Shown here: positions 42,565 to 51,093 of the stretch, one piece after another
Numbering within the stretch: position 1 is the stretch's first letter
How the letters are laid out: each line of letters begins with the position of its first letter
Source: Amycolatopsis orientalis DSM 43388
GTDB lineage: Bacteria > Actinomycetota > Actinomycetes > Mycobacteriales > Pseudonocardiaceae
NCBI RefSeq assembly: GCF_000411975.1
Contig: NZ_ASXG01000157.1
Span: 1 to 64,000 of the forward strand
Direction: 5' to 3'
DNA length: 64,000 nt
The notes under the pieces: generated by a model
Seen by the model: the letters and a program-made list of their open reading frames with translations, nothing else
Told to the model about the DNA's origin: nothing
The model's database searches: none
Program-made: the position numbers and the translations under genes

Positions 42565-43931
42565 CGGGCCTCTCCTCGAACGGCCTGCTCGCGGGCGATC
42601 GCCGCGCGCAGGGTTTCCTGCCAATACCCGTGCTGCACCGGATAAAGTCCCTCGTCCTCGTTCTTCCGCCCGGCCGAGACGACCCCGTCGAGCCCGAGCG
42701 ACGACGCGACCTCGTCCGGCCCGGTGAGCCAATGCCGCGCCCCGCGGCTCATGTCGTTCCACGGCGCGGCCGTCGCGCGGAAGGTGAGCTGGCAGGACCG
42801 GAACTCCTCCAGGTCGTCCGGCGTCGCCATGCCCGAGGCGTTGAAGAAGTCCTCGTACTGCCGGATCCGCCACGCCCGCGCCCGCGCGCTCTCGCCCTTC
42901 GGCGCGATGCAGTAGATGGTGACCTCGGTCTTGTCCGGCGCGATCGGCCGGAAGTGCCGGATCTGCGTCGAGAACTGGTCCATCAGGTACACGTTGGGAT
43001 ACAGGCACAGATTCCGGGACCCGCGCACCATGAACTCGCCCTTGGCGGCGCCGTACTTCTCCTTCAGCTCCGCCATCCGCGGCCACAGCGGCCGGTCCTG
43101 CGGATTGCCCGCCCAGGTCCACAGGCACAGGTGCCCGTGCGGGAACGACCAGTACCCGCCGCCGGACTTGCCCCACGAACCGGCGTCGAGCGTCTTCGTG
43201 TCGTTCGCCGATTCGCCGGTGTTGCGCCGGGCGGTGGTGGCCGCGTAATTCCAGTGCGTCGCGGTGACGTGGTAGCCGTCCGCGCCGTTCTCCGCCTGGA
43301 CCTTCCAGTTGCCGTCGTAGGTGTACGTGGAGGCCCCGCGCAGCACTTCAAGTCCGTCCGGCGACTGGTCCACGAGCATGTCGATGACCTTCGTGGCGTC
43401 GCCGAGGTGCTCGGTCAGCGGAAGGACGTCCGGGTTGAGGCTGCCGAACAGGAACCCGCGGTAGGAGTCGAAGCGGGCGACCTTCGTCAGGTCGTGCGAG
43501 CCGCCGGTGTCGAACGACTCCGGGTAGCCCGCGCCGTCCGGGTCCTTGACCTTCAGCAGCTTGCCGTCGTTGCGGAAGGTCCAGCCGTGGAACGGGCAGG
43601 TCAGCGTGGGCCGGTTGTCGCGTTTGCGGCGGCAGATCATCGCGCCGCGGTGCGCGCAGGCGTTGATCAGGCAATGCAGCTCGCCACCCTTGTCGCGGGT
43701 GATCACCACCGGTTGGCGTCCGATGGTCGTGGTGAAGTAGTCGCCGGGGTTCGGCAGCTGGCTCTCGTGCGCGAGGTAGATCCAGTTGCCCTCGAAGATG
43801 TGCTTCATCTCGAGTTCGAAGATCTCCTCGTCGGTGAAGATCCGGCGGTTCGCGCGGTAGACGCCCGCCTCCGGGTCTTCCACCACCGCGTCCGCGACTA
43901 CCGAAGCGGCGTGGTCCAGCGTGTCGGTCAT
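42561..43931 (-). CDS. benA: Benzoate 1,2-dioxygenase large subunit BenA
   Basis: 456 residues from ATG 43931, with GGAGG three bases upstream. Rieske cluster CAHRGAMIC with the second pair in LTCPFHGW; mononuclear iron region [17 protein letters not shown] holding the two histidines; and [20 protein letters not shown], typical for the benzoate/toluate group. It adds both atoms of O2 to benzoate. First gene of the operon, divergent from a LysR regulator. Confidence 0.92.
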   Translation of the reverse strand: MTDTLDHAASVVADAVVEDPEAGVYRANRRIFTDEEIFELEMKHIFEGNWIYLAHESQLPNPGDYFTTTIGRQPVVITRDKGGELHCLINACAHRGAMICRRKRDNRPTLTCPFHGWTFRNDGKLLKVKDPDGAGYPESFDTGGSHDLTKVARFDSYRGFLFGSLNPDVLPLTEHLGDATKVIDMLVDQSPDGLEVLRGASTYTYDGNWKVQAENGADGYHVTATHWNYAATTARRNTGESANDTKTLDAGSWGKSGGGYWSFPHGHLCLWTWAGNPQDRPLWPRMAELKEKYGAAKGEFMVRGSRNLCLYPNVYLMDQFSTQIRHFRPIAPDKTEVTIYCIAPKGESARARAWRIRQYEDFFNASGMATPDDLEEFRSCQLTFRATAAPWNDMSRGARHWLTGPDEVASSLGLDGVVSAGRKNEDEGLYPVQHGYWQETLRAAIAREQAVRGEAR

Positions 43932-44050
43932 GACTCCTCCAACGGGCCTCTGATCTGCACTGATCGGCTCCCCACCAGGGCGTTTCCCGCACTGTGCCAG
44001 CCCGTGGCCCCGGCCACACCAGGGCAAGTCCCAGTCCTGACCCAGGGTGC

Positions 44051-44075
44051 GATTATTCGATGTCGTTTATCAATC
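44051..44075. promoter_or_regulatory. AT-rich candidate LysR site between benA and the LysR gene
   Basis: The 229-base divergent gap has one AT-rich imperfect palindrome, GATT at 44051 and AATC at 44072-44075 around TCGATGTCGTTTATC. LysR regulators bind such sites, and it is placed between the two start codons. No exact ATAC-N7-GTAT BenM-type box was found. Confidence 0.3.
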
Positions 44076-44160
44076 CCACGCAAACCGCTCCTTGTCTTCA
44101 CTCAATGCCGGAACTTACGGTGAGCGAGACCACGCGAGGAGCCGGTGAGGAGGCAGCCCG

Positions 44161-45069
44161 ATGGAACTGCGCCACCTGCGGTACTTCGCCGCCGTCGCCG
44201 AGACCTGCCATTTCGGCCGCGCCGCCGAACGCCTGCACCTCGCCCAGCCCGCGCTTTCGCACGCGATCCGGCAGCTGGAGGACGAGCTGGGCGTCGCCCT
44301 GCTCAGCCGCACGACCCGGCAGGTGCAGGTCACCCCGGCCGGCCGGTTCTTCCTGGCCGAAGCGCAGCGGATCCTGGACGCGGTCGAGGCGGGTGCGCGC
44401 GGAGCCCGGCGCATCGCCGACGGACGGCGCGGGCTCGCCCGGATCGGCTTCACCGGCACCGCCGCGCTGTCGCACCTGCCGCAGGTCGCCCGCGCGCTGC
44501 AGCACCGGCTGCCCGAGGTCGAGCTCGAAGTGCACGCCGACCTGCTCACCGGCGAGCAGTGCGCGCAGCTGCGCGACGGCACGCTCGACATCGGCGTGCT
44601 GCGGCCGCCGGTCACCGGCGGCGACCTGGACGTGCACGTCATCGAGACCGAGCCGCTCGTGCTCGCCGTCCCGGCCGACCACCGGCTCGCGGTGGAACCG
44701 GTCGTGGCGATGAGCGACCTGCGCGCCGAAGCTTTCGTCACCTATCCGGCGAGCCATTCCGTCGTCAACGAAGCGGTCCTGCGCAGCTGCCGCGACGCCG
44801 GATTCACCCCGCAACGCGAGCACGAAGCGGCCGGCACCGCGGTGCTGCTCGCGCTCGTCGCCGGCGGTCTCGGCGTCGGCGTCGTCCCCGCGTCCGCGCG
44901 GGCGCTGCCGCTGGCCGGGGTCGTGTTCCGCGACCTCGCCGGGGCGGCCACCGTCCAGCTCGCGCTCGCCTGGCACCGCGACCGGGCCTCGGCACTGGTC
45001 CCGGCCGTGCTCGACGCGCTCGGCGAGCTGTTCCCCGTCGAAGTGCCCGTGTCAGGGAGGACACGATGA
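44161..45069 (+). CDS. LysR-family regulator of the cat/ben genes
   Basis: 302 residues from ATG 44161. HTH: MELRHLRYFAAVAETCHFGR and HLAQPALSHAIRQLEDELGV; effector domain with IGFTGTAALSHLPQ and GLGVGVVPASARALPL. It is of the CatM/BenM/CatR type, regulators that bind cis,cis-muconate. It precedes catB with an ATGA overlap and diverges from benA, so it can couple both halves of the pathway. Confidence 0.85.
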   Translation: MELRHLRYFAAVAETCHFGRAAERLHLAQPALSHAIRQLEDELGVALLSRTTRQVQVTPAGRFFLAEAQRILDAVEAGARGARRIADGRRGLARIGFTGTAALSHLPQVARALQHRLPEVELEVHADLLTGEQCAQLRDGTLDIGVLRPPVTGGDLDVHVIETEPLVLAVPADHRLAVEPVVAMSDLRAEAFVTYPASHSVVNEAVLRSCRDAGFTPQREHEAAGTAVLLALVAGGLGVGVVPASARALPLAGVVFRDLAGAATVQLALAWHRDRASALVPAVLDALGELFPVEVPVSGRTR

Positions 45070-46169
45070 AGATCACCCGGGTGGAGGCGATCCCGTTCGC
45101 CATCCCCTACCGCAAACCGCTGCGCTTCGCGTCCGGCGAAGTGCACACGGCCGAGCATGTGCTGGTCCGCGTGCACACCGACGACGGTGTGGTCGGTGTC
45201 GCCGAGGCACCGCCGCGGCCGTTCACCTACGGCGAGACGCAAGCCGGGATCGTGGCCGTGCTGGAGACCGTGTTCGCCCCGCAGGTCGTGGGCCTGAGCC
45301 TGCTCGAACGCGAAACCGTGCACGCCCGGCTTTCCCGCACGGTCGGCAATCCGGCCGCGAAGTCCGCTTTGGACATGGCGATCTGGGACGCGCTGGGGCA
45401 AAGCCTCGACGTCTCGGTCACCGAACTGCTCGGCGGCTACACCGACCGCATGAAGGTCTCGCACATGCTCGGGTTCGACGAGCCCGCCGCGATGGTCGCC
45501 GAGGCGGAGCGGATTCGCGACAGCTACGGCATCACGACATTCAAGGTGAAAGTCGGCCGCCGTCCGGTTTCCCTGGACACCGCGGTGGTGCGCGCGCTGC
45601 GGGAGCGGTTCGGCGCCGAGGTCGACCTGTACGTGGACGGCAACCGCGGCTGGACGGCCGCGGAATCCGCCCGCGCGATGCGGGAAATGGCCGACCTCGA
45701 CCTGCTGTTCGCCGAGGAGCTGTGCCCCGCCGACGACGTGTTCGGCCGCCGCTGGCTCGTGTCCCGATTGGACGTTCCGTTCATCGCCGACGAATCCGCG
45801 GTGACCCCGGCCGACGTGACCCGCGAGATCCTCGGCGGGTCGGCCACCGCGATCAGCATCAAGACCGCCCGCACCGGCTTCACGCGTTCGCAGCGCACGC
45901 ACCATCTCGCGGAGGGGCTGGGGCTGGAAGTGGTGATGGGCAACCAGATCGACGGCCAGCTCGGTTCACTGTGCACTGTCGCGTTTGGATCCGCGTACGA
46001 GCTGACGTCGCGCCGCCCCGGCGAACTGTCCAACTTCCTCGACATGACCGACGACCTGCTCGCCGAACCGCTGCGCATCGCGGACGGCGAACTGGTCATC
46101 CGCCCCGGCGCCGGCCTCGGCGCCGAACTCGACCCCGGCAAGCTCCGGCACTACCGGCAAGACCGCTGA
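45066..46169 (+). CDS. catB: Muconate cycloisomerase CatB
   Basis: 367 residues from ATG 45066. Enolase superfamily: N-terminal cap ITRVEAIPFAIPYRKPLRFA, barrel lysine pair in TTFKVKVGRR, Mn ligands in LYVDGNRGW, FAEELCP and IADESAVTP, and a lysine in AISIKTARTG. It lactonises cis,cis-muconate to muconolactone. The gene overlaps the LysR stop and lies ahead of catA and catC, the typical actinobacterial catBAC order. Confidence 0.9.
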   Translation: MKITRVEAIPFAIPYRKPLRFASGEVHTAEHVLVRVHTDDGVVGVAEAPPRPFTYGETQAGIVAVLETVFAPQVVGLSLLERETVHARLSRTVGNPAAKSALDMAIWDALGQSLDVSVTELLGGYTDRMKVSHMLGFDEPAAMVAEAERIRDSYGITTFKVKVGRRPVSLDTAVVRALRERFGAEVDLYVDGNRGWTAAESARAMREMADLDLLFAEELCPADDVFGRRWLVSRLDVPFIADESAVTPADVTREILGGSATAISIKTARTGFTRSQRTHHLAEGLGLEVVMGNQIDGQLGSLCTVAFGSAYELTSRRPGELSNFLDMTDDLLAEPLRIADGELVIRPGAGLGAELDPGKLRHYRQDR

Positions 46170-46201
46170 GCCGGAAACCCCCGATGGATCAAGGAGGATT
46201 C

Positions 46202-47047
46202 ATGACTGCCACGCATTCCCCCACCGCCGCCGCGTCCGGAGCCAACGCCACCGAACGGTTCAAGAGCGACAAGCTCGCCGGCGTCGCGGGCACCCCGAAG
46301 GAACGGGTCAGCCTGCTCGCCCGCGAGGTGCTGGAGGCCGTGCACGCGACGATCCGCAAGCACAAGGTGACCTACGACGAGTACAACGCGCTCAAGTCGT
46401 GGCTGATCAGCGTCGGCGAGGACGGCGAATGGCCGCTGTTCCTCGACGTCTGGGTCGAGCACGTCGTCGAAGAAGTCGCCACCGAGCACCGCAAGGGCAA
46501 CAAGGGCACCATCGAGGGCCCCTACTACGTTCCGGACGCCCCCGAGCAAGGCGCGCGCGGCTCGGTCCCGACGCGGGAGAACGAGCCGGGCACCGCGCTG
46601 ACCTGGACCGGGCAGGTCACGTCGACTACCGGCGAAGCACTGGGCGGCGCGAAGGTCGAACTGTGGCACGCGGACGCCGACGGGCTGTACTCGCAGTTCG
46701 CGCCGGGCATCCCGGAGTGGAACCTGCGCGGCACCTTCACCACCGACGAGGAAGGCCGCTTCGAAATCCGCACCGTGCGCCCCGCGCCGTACCAGATCCC
46801 GACCGACGGCGCCTGCGGCAAACTCATCGCGGCGGCGGGCTGGCACGCCTGGCGTCCGGCGCACCTGCACGTCAAGGTGTCCGCACCGGGGCACGAACTG
46901 CTCACCGCGCAGCTGTACTTCCCCGGCGACGAGCACAACGACGACGACATCGCGTCCGCGGTGAAGCCGGAACTGCTGCTCGACCCCAAGCCCGCGGAAA
47001 ACGGCGAGACCGTCGAATACAGCTTCGTCCTCGACCCGGCCCTCTGA
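46202..47047 (+). CDS. catA: Catechol 1,2-dioxygenase CatA
   Basis: 281 residues from ATG 46202 with AAGGAGGATTC upstream. Intradiol dioxygenase: helical dimer region at the N-terminus, then Fe(III) ligands in EGPYYVPDAP (Tyr), APYQIPTDG (Tyr) and RPAHLHVKV (two His). LWHADADGLYSQF and EWNLRGTFTTDEEG are family segments. It opens catechol between the hydroxyls to cis,cis-muconate. Length matches the family. Confidence 0.93.
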   Translation: MTATHSPTAAASGANATERFKSDKLAGVAGTPKERVSLLAREVLEAVHATIRKHKVTYDEYNALKSWLISVGEDGEWPLFLDVWVEHVVEEVATEHRKGNKGTIEGPYYVPDAPEQGARGSVPTRENEPGTALTWTGQVTSTTGEALGGAKVELWHADADGLYSQFAPGIPEWNLRGTFTTDEEGRFEIRTVRPAPYQIPTDGACGKLIAAAGWHAWRPAHLHVKVSAPGHELLTAQLYFPGDEHNDDDIASAVKPELLLDPKPAENGETVEYSFVLDPAL

Positions 47048-47062
47048 TTCGGCAGGAGATTC

Positions 47063-47341
47063 ATGCTTTACCACGTGCGGATGGACGTCCGCCTTCCCCC
47101 GGACCTGGACCCGGCGGTCCGCGACGCCCTCATCGCGCGCGAGAAGGAGTACAGCCAGCAACTGCAGCGCAGCGGGAAATGGCCGCACATCTGGCGAATC
47201 GCGGGCGAGTACGCGAACTACTCGGTGCTGGACGTAGCCGACCACGACGAGCTGCACCAGATCCTGTCGAACCTGCCGCTGTTCCCGTACATGGACATCC
47301 AGGTGACCGCACTGGCGCGGCATCCGTCCAAAGTGGACTGA
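47063..47341 (+). CDS. catC: Muconolactone isomerase CatC
   Basis: 92 residues from ATG 47063, the full family length. MLYHVRMDVRLPPDL at the start, LQRSGKWPHIWRIAGEYANY in the middle and DIQVTALARHPSKVD at the end are typical. It converts muconolactone to beta-ketoadipate enol-lactone. Last gene of the catBAC operon, followed by a strong hairpin. Confidence 0.93.
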   Translation: MLYHVRMDVRLPPDLDPAVRDALIAREKEYSQQLQRSGKWPHIWRIAGEYANYSVLDVADHDELHQILSNLPLFPYMDIQVTALARHPSKVD

Positions 47342-47349
47342 CCGGGTGC

Positions 47350-47398
47350 CGCGAGGGGAACCCTGAGGGAATCTGATTCCCGCAGGGTTCCCCTCGCG
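47350..47398. terminator. Bidirectional terminator after catC
   Basis: A 23-base arm (47350-47372) beginning CGCGAGGGGAACCCTG pairs with 47376-47398 with a single mismatch and a three-base loop. It lies between convergent catC and the crotonase gene. The outer arm sequence is shared with the hairpin at 35928-35965. Confidence 0.8.
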
Positions 47399-47417
47399 GA
47401 TGTTCCCGAAGCGGCAG

Positions 47418-48212
47418 CTACTCGGCTTGCCAGACCGGCGCGCGCTTCTCGACGAACGCCTGCGTCCCCTCTCGGACGTCCTCGCTCGTCATCACCCCGG
47501 CGGCGTTTTCGCGGGTGTTGTCCCAATCGCCGTCCTCCGCCGGAATCGCACCGTCCACAATGCTCAGTGCGACGCGTTTGCTGGCCTGCACCGCCAGCGG
47601 CGCGTTCGCGGCGATCTTTTCCGCCAGCGCCAGCGCCTCGGTCAGCACGTCGGCGTCCGGGACGACGTGGTTCACCAGTCCCAGCGTCGCCGCGCGGGCG
47701 GCGTCCAGGGGTTCGCCGGTGAACATCATCTCCATCGCGATCTTCCGCGGGATCTGCCGCGGCAGCCGGAACACGCCGCCCGCCGCCGCGAAGAGGCCGC
47801 GTTTCACCTCGGGCAGCCCGAATTTCGCCGATTCGGCCGCCACGACGAGGTCGCTGGCCAGCGCGAGTTCGGTGCCGCCGCCGAGGGCGAAGCCGTTGAC
47901 CGCGGCGATCGTCGGCTTCGAAATCGGATGCCGCACGTATCCGGCGAAGCCCCATTCCTCGTGGCCCGGCGCGGCGAGCGATTCGCCCCGCGACACGGCC
48001 TTCAAGTCGGCGCCGGCGCAGAACGCCCGCTCCCCCGCGCCGGTCAGCACGACGACACGCGTCTCCGGGTCCTGCTCGGCCCGTTCCAGCGCGGTGCCGA
48101 CGAGTTCGCTCAGCTCGGCGTTGACCGCGTTCATCGCGTGCGGCCGGTTGAGCGTGATCACCAGGACGTGTCCGCGCTGTTCGACGAGCGCGGCCGGGGC
48201 GTCAGCGGGCAT
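47418..48212 (-). CDS. Enoyl-CoA hydratase (crotonase family)
   Basis: 264 residues from ATG 48212. RAFCAGADLKA and FALGGGTELALASDLVVAA form the oxyanion hole; the catalytic glutamate region is FGLPEVKRGLFAAAGG, and the end EGTQAFVEKRAPVWQ is typical of EchA19-like members. It overlaps the DUF35 gene, so it belongs to the leftward operon with the Ltp-type thiolase. It likely hydrates the enoyl-CoA made by the dehydrogenase pair encoded divergently at 50030-52287. Confidence 0.82.
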   Translation of the reverse strand: MPADAPAALVEQRGHVLVITLNRPHAMNAVNAELSELVGTALERAEQDPETRVVVLTGAGERAFCAGADLKAVSRGESLAAPGHEEWGFAGYVRHPISKPTIAAVNGFALGGGTELALASDLVVAAESAKFGLPEVKRGLFAAAGGVFRLPRQIPRKIAMEMMFTGEPLDAARAATLGLVNHVVPDADVLTEALALAEKIAANAPLAVQASKRVALSIVDGAIPAEDGDWDNTRENAAGVMTSEDVREGTQAFVEKRAPVWQAE

Positions 48213-48615
48213 TGCCGTCCTCCTCCGCCGGCGCGAAGACCGGCACGTTTTCGTGGTCGGGATCGGGGCCGGAGGGCACGAAGACCGCCCGCACCGGCAG
48301 CTGCCAGAGGTCCGCGTCCGGGTCGGCGTCGAGCCGGCACCACCACCACGGTCCCTCGGTCAGCTCCACGATGCCGACGACCACGCGCTCCGGTTCGCCG
48401 CCGTCGCGCGCCCGTTTGTGCACCACCGACCACGACACCACCGTGCCGGTTCCCGCGGCGGCCGTCCACTCGAGGTCGTCGTCGGGGTCCGGGACCGTGC
48501 GCGGGTCCAGGTATTCGCCGGTGCCGCGCCGGCGCAACAGGCGGAACTCGCCGACCGCGGTGCCGTCGAAGAACGCCGCGGACTCTTCGTCGCGCGCGAC
48601 TGGGTTGATACGCAT
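48202..48615 (-). CDS. DUF35 OB-fold protein, partner of the Ltp-type thiolase
   Basis: 137 residues from ATG 48615. The core is the DUF35 OB-fold (TGTVVSWSVVHKRARDG, VVVGIVELTEGPWWWCRLDA, LPVRAVFVP). The N-terminal rubredoxin-like zinc finger of many members is not seen: RRRGTGEYLDPRTVP has no CxxC. DUF35 proteins bind and activate Ltp-type aldolase/thiolase partners. It sits between the crotonase and the thiolase, 14 bases from the latter. Confidence 0.75.
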   Translation of the reverse strand: MRINPVARDEESAAFFDGTAVGEFRLLRRRGTGEYLDPRTVPDPDDDLEWTAAAGTGTVVSWSVVHKRARDGGEPERVVVGIVELTEGPWWWCRLDADPDADLWQLPVRAVFVPSGPDPDHENVPVFAPAEEDGNAR

Positions 48616-48629
48616 GATCTTCCCTCCGC

Positions 48630-49811
48630 TCACGCCGCGCCGAGCACGAGCGTGCTGTGGTGGTCCAGAATTCCGCCGTTGCCGGAAACCAGCACGGTGT
48701 CGTGCTTCGGCACCTGGCGTTCGCCGCCCTGTCCGCGAGCCTGGACGATCGCCTCGGACAGCGGCGTCATGCCCCACAGGTAGTACGACGACAGCTGGCC
48801 GCCGCCGGTGTTGACCGCGAGCTTGCCGTCCGGGCCGAGCATGCCCGGCGTCGCGACGAACTCGCCGCCTTCGCCCTTGCCGCAGAACCCGTAGTCCTCC
48901 AGGGTGAGCAGCGCGGTGAAGGTGTAGCAGTCGTAGATCTCGGCGACGTCGATGTCCTCGATGGTCACTCCGGCCATCTCCATCGCCGCCGGACCGGACC
49001 GCGCCGCGCCGCTCACGAGACCGAAATTGTCGTTGCGGCGGAAGGAATTGCCCGGGTGCGCCTGTCCCCAGCCGAGCACCTGCACCGCGGGCTGGGCCAA
49101 GGACGCCGCGCGTTCCGCGGAAGTCACGATCACCGCCGCGCCGCCGTTGGAGACCAGGCAGCAGTCCAGCAGGTGGAACGGTTCCGCGATGAACCGCGAC
49201 GCCTGATGATCGGCCAGGGTGATCGGGTCCCGCAGCTGGGCCAGCGGGTTCTTCGCCGCCCACGCACGCTGCGCGACCGCGATCGCGCCGAGTTGCTCGC
49301 TCGTGGTGCCGTAAGTCTTCATGTGCCGTCGCGCGGCGAGCGCGTAGAACGTGTTCGGCCCGGCGAACCCGCTGGCGCCCAGCAGACTCCCCCAGCCGGT
49401 CGGGGTGGTGCGCCGGCCGCCGTAGGCCGCGCCGGTCGCCTTGCCCCGCTGCAGCGGCGCGTCGGCGAACACGCAGGCCACGGTGTCGGCCATGCCCGCT
49501 TCGACGGCCATCGCGGCGTACTGCACCATCGCGCCCGCCGTCGAGCCGAATGCCTGCATCTGGGTGAACAGGCGCAGGTCCCGCAGTCCCAAGTCGACTT
49601 GCAGACTCAGGTCGACCCCGGGCGTCGTGCCGGCGGACACCAGCAGCCCGTCGATGTCCGACAGCCCGATCCCGGCGTCCGCGGCCGCCCGCCGGACGGC
49701 CTGCGCGGCGAACTGCCGCGCGCTCGGACCGTAGACTTTTCCCAGCTCAGTGAGCCCGAGACCGGCGATCGCCGCCCTCCGCCGCGCCGGGGTCTCCCGC
49801 CTGCTCGTCAT
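48630..49811 (-). CDS. Lipid-transfer-protein-type thiolase (probable retro-aldolase)
   Basis: 393 residues from ATG 49811. Thiolase fold of the Ltp2/SCP-x group: RRRAAIAGLGLTELGKVYG, GIGLSDIDGLLVSAG, LVSNGGAAVIVTSAERAA, EIYDCYTFTALLTLEDYGFC. The usual catalytic GHPxGATG loop is replaced by GGGQLSSYYLWGMTPLSEA, so thiolysis is unlikely and an aldolase role, as for Ltp2 with its DUF35 partner, fits better. Last-to-first order with DUF35 and crotonase suggests cleavage of a hydroxyacyl-CoA to a ketone or aldehyde and a shorter CoA ester. Confidence 0.75.
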   Translation of the reverse strand: MTSRRETPARRRAAIAGLGLTELGKVYGPSARQFAAQAVRRAAADAGIGLSDIDGLLVSAGTTPGVDLSLQVDLGLRDLRLFTQMQAFGSTAGAMVQYAAMAVEAGMADTVACVFADAPLQRGKATGAAYGGRRTTPTGWGSLLGASGFAGPNTFYALAARRHMKTYGTTSEQLGAIAVAQRAWAAKNPLAQLRDPITLADHQASRFIAEPFHLLDCCLVSNGGAAVIVTSAERAASLAQPAVQVLGWGQAHPGNSFRRNDNFGLVSGAARSGPAAMEMAGVTIEDIDVAEIYDCYTFTALLTLEDYGFCGKGEGGEFVATPGMLGPDGKLAVNTGGGQLSSYYLWGMTPLSEAIVQARGQGGERQVPKHDTVLVSGNGGILDHHSTLVLGAA

Positions 49812-49887
49812 CCTCGCACTCCGTTCCCGACCGATGGTCGCACCTCCACGTTCGCATCCCGCTGACGCGGCGTAAACGACCGGTCGG

Positions 49888-49951
49888 GACACCGGCAGAT
49901 GAGCGACCGCGACACGTGCGCCCATGTCGCTCCGGGAAACCTGCCGGTGTC
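49888..49951. promoter_or_regulatory. Nested palindrome in a divergent promoter
   Basis: Outer arms GACACCGGCAG (49888-49898) and CTGCCGGTGTC (49941-49951) and inner arms GAGCGAC (49901-49907) and GTCGCTC (49926-49932) are all perfect. CACGTG (49913-49918) sits in the loop. The element occupies the gap between the divergent Ltp operon and acyl-CoA dehydrogenase operon; a multi-dimer operator is the simplest reading. Confidence 0.6.
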
Positions 49952-50029
49952 GGAATCCGTGATGTACACCGCCGTTTTCCGGACCCAGCATGGGAATCGA
50001 GACCCGACGACGGGAAAGGCGGTCCGGCG

Positions 50030-51091
50030 ATGGCGATCAGCGCCGCGGAAACCGAACAGCTGCGGGAGGCGGTGCGCGACCTGCTCGCGGACCGCTGCAC
50101 CGAATCAGACGTACGCCGCGTAATGGCGACAGAGTCCGGTTATGACCCGCACCTGTGGAAACAACTGGCCGAACTCGGACTCCCCGGCCTGCTGATCGCG
50201 ACGGAATACGGCGGGGTGGGCCTGGGCGCGGAAGAACTCGAAGCCGTCGCGGAGGAAATCGGAGCGGCGCTGCTGCCGTCGCCCTTCCTGTCCAGCGCCG
50301 TGCTGACTTCGACCCTCATTGACGCCGCCGGGTCCGAAGAGGACAAACGCCGTCTGCTGCCCGCGCTCGCCGACGGTTCCTCGATCGGCACCGTCGCCAT
50401 CAGCGGCACCTGGACCCCCGAAAGCATTGCGGTACAAGCAAACGGAACCCTGACCGGAACCACGCCCTACGTGACCTTCGGCCAGCTTGCCGACGTCATT
50501 CTCGTCGTAGCTCGCACTGGCGACGACATCGGCATCTTCGAAGTCGCACCTGACGCGCCAGGCTTCACTCGCACCGCACTGTCGGTATTCGACCCCACCG
50601 TGCGGCTGTCCCAATTCACCTTCGCTGACACCCCAGCACGACAACTCGGCACCGCGGGCCGGGAAGCCGTGCAGAAAGCCTTGGACCTCAGCGTAATCGC
50701 GCTGGCCGGAGAACAAGCCGGCGGCGCTCGCAAGATCTTTGACACGACCGTCGAATATCTCAAGACCCGCGTGCAGTTCGGCCGCGCGATCGGCAGTTTC
50801 CAGGCGATGAAGCACCTCGCCGCGGACCGTCTCCTCGAGGTCGAATCGGCGACCTCCGCCGCCCGGCACGCCGCGGCCGACGGCAGCCCGGGCGCGATCG
50901 CCCTCGCCGGATTCGCCTGCGCGGAAGCGTACGAAACCGTTGCCCTGTCCGCGATCCAGATGCACGGCGGGATCGGCTTCACCTGGGAACACCCGGCGCA
51001 CCTGTACCTGCGCCGCGCCCGCTCCGGCGCGCAGCTGTTCGGCGGCTCGCGGCTGCACCGGGAGCGCTACCTCGTCTCGAAGGGGGCCTGA
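50030..51091 (+). CDS. Acyl-CoA dehydrogenase, shorter partner subunit
   Basis: 353 residues from ATG 50030. GLPGLLIATEYGGVGLGAEE near the N-terminus, YLKTRVQFGRAIGSFQAMKH, and IQMHGGIGFTWEHPAHLYLR near the C-terminus. Like fadE32/33 it is of the shorter class that usually pairs with a second dehydrogenase. The next gene, two bases behind, encodes that candidate partner. Such heteromers act on bulky side-chain acyl-CoAs. Confidence 0.8.
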   Translation: MAISAAETEQLREAVRDLLADRCTESDVRRVMATESGYDPHLWKQLAELGLPGLLIATEYGGVGLGAEELEAVAEEIGAALLPSPFLSSAVLTSTLIDAAGSEEDKRRLLPALADGSSIGTVAISGTWTPESIAVQANGTLTGTTPYVTFGQLADVILVVARTGDDIGIFEVAPDAPGFTRTALSVFDPTVRLSQFTFADTPARQLGTAGREAVQKALDLSVIALAGEQAGGARKIFDTTVEYLKTRVQFGRAIGSFQAMKHLAADRLLEVESATSAARHAAADGSPGAIALAGFACAEAYETVALSAIQMHGGIGFTWEHPAHLYLRRARSGAQLFGGSRLHRERYLVSKGA

Positions 51092-51093
51092 CC

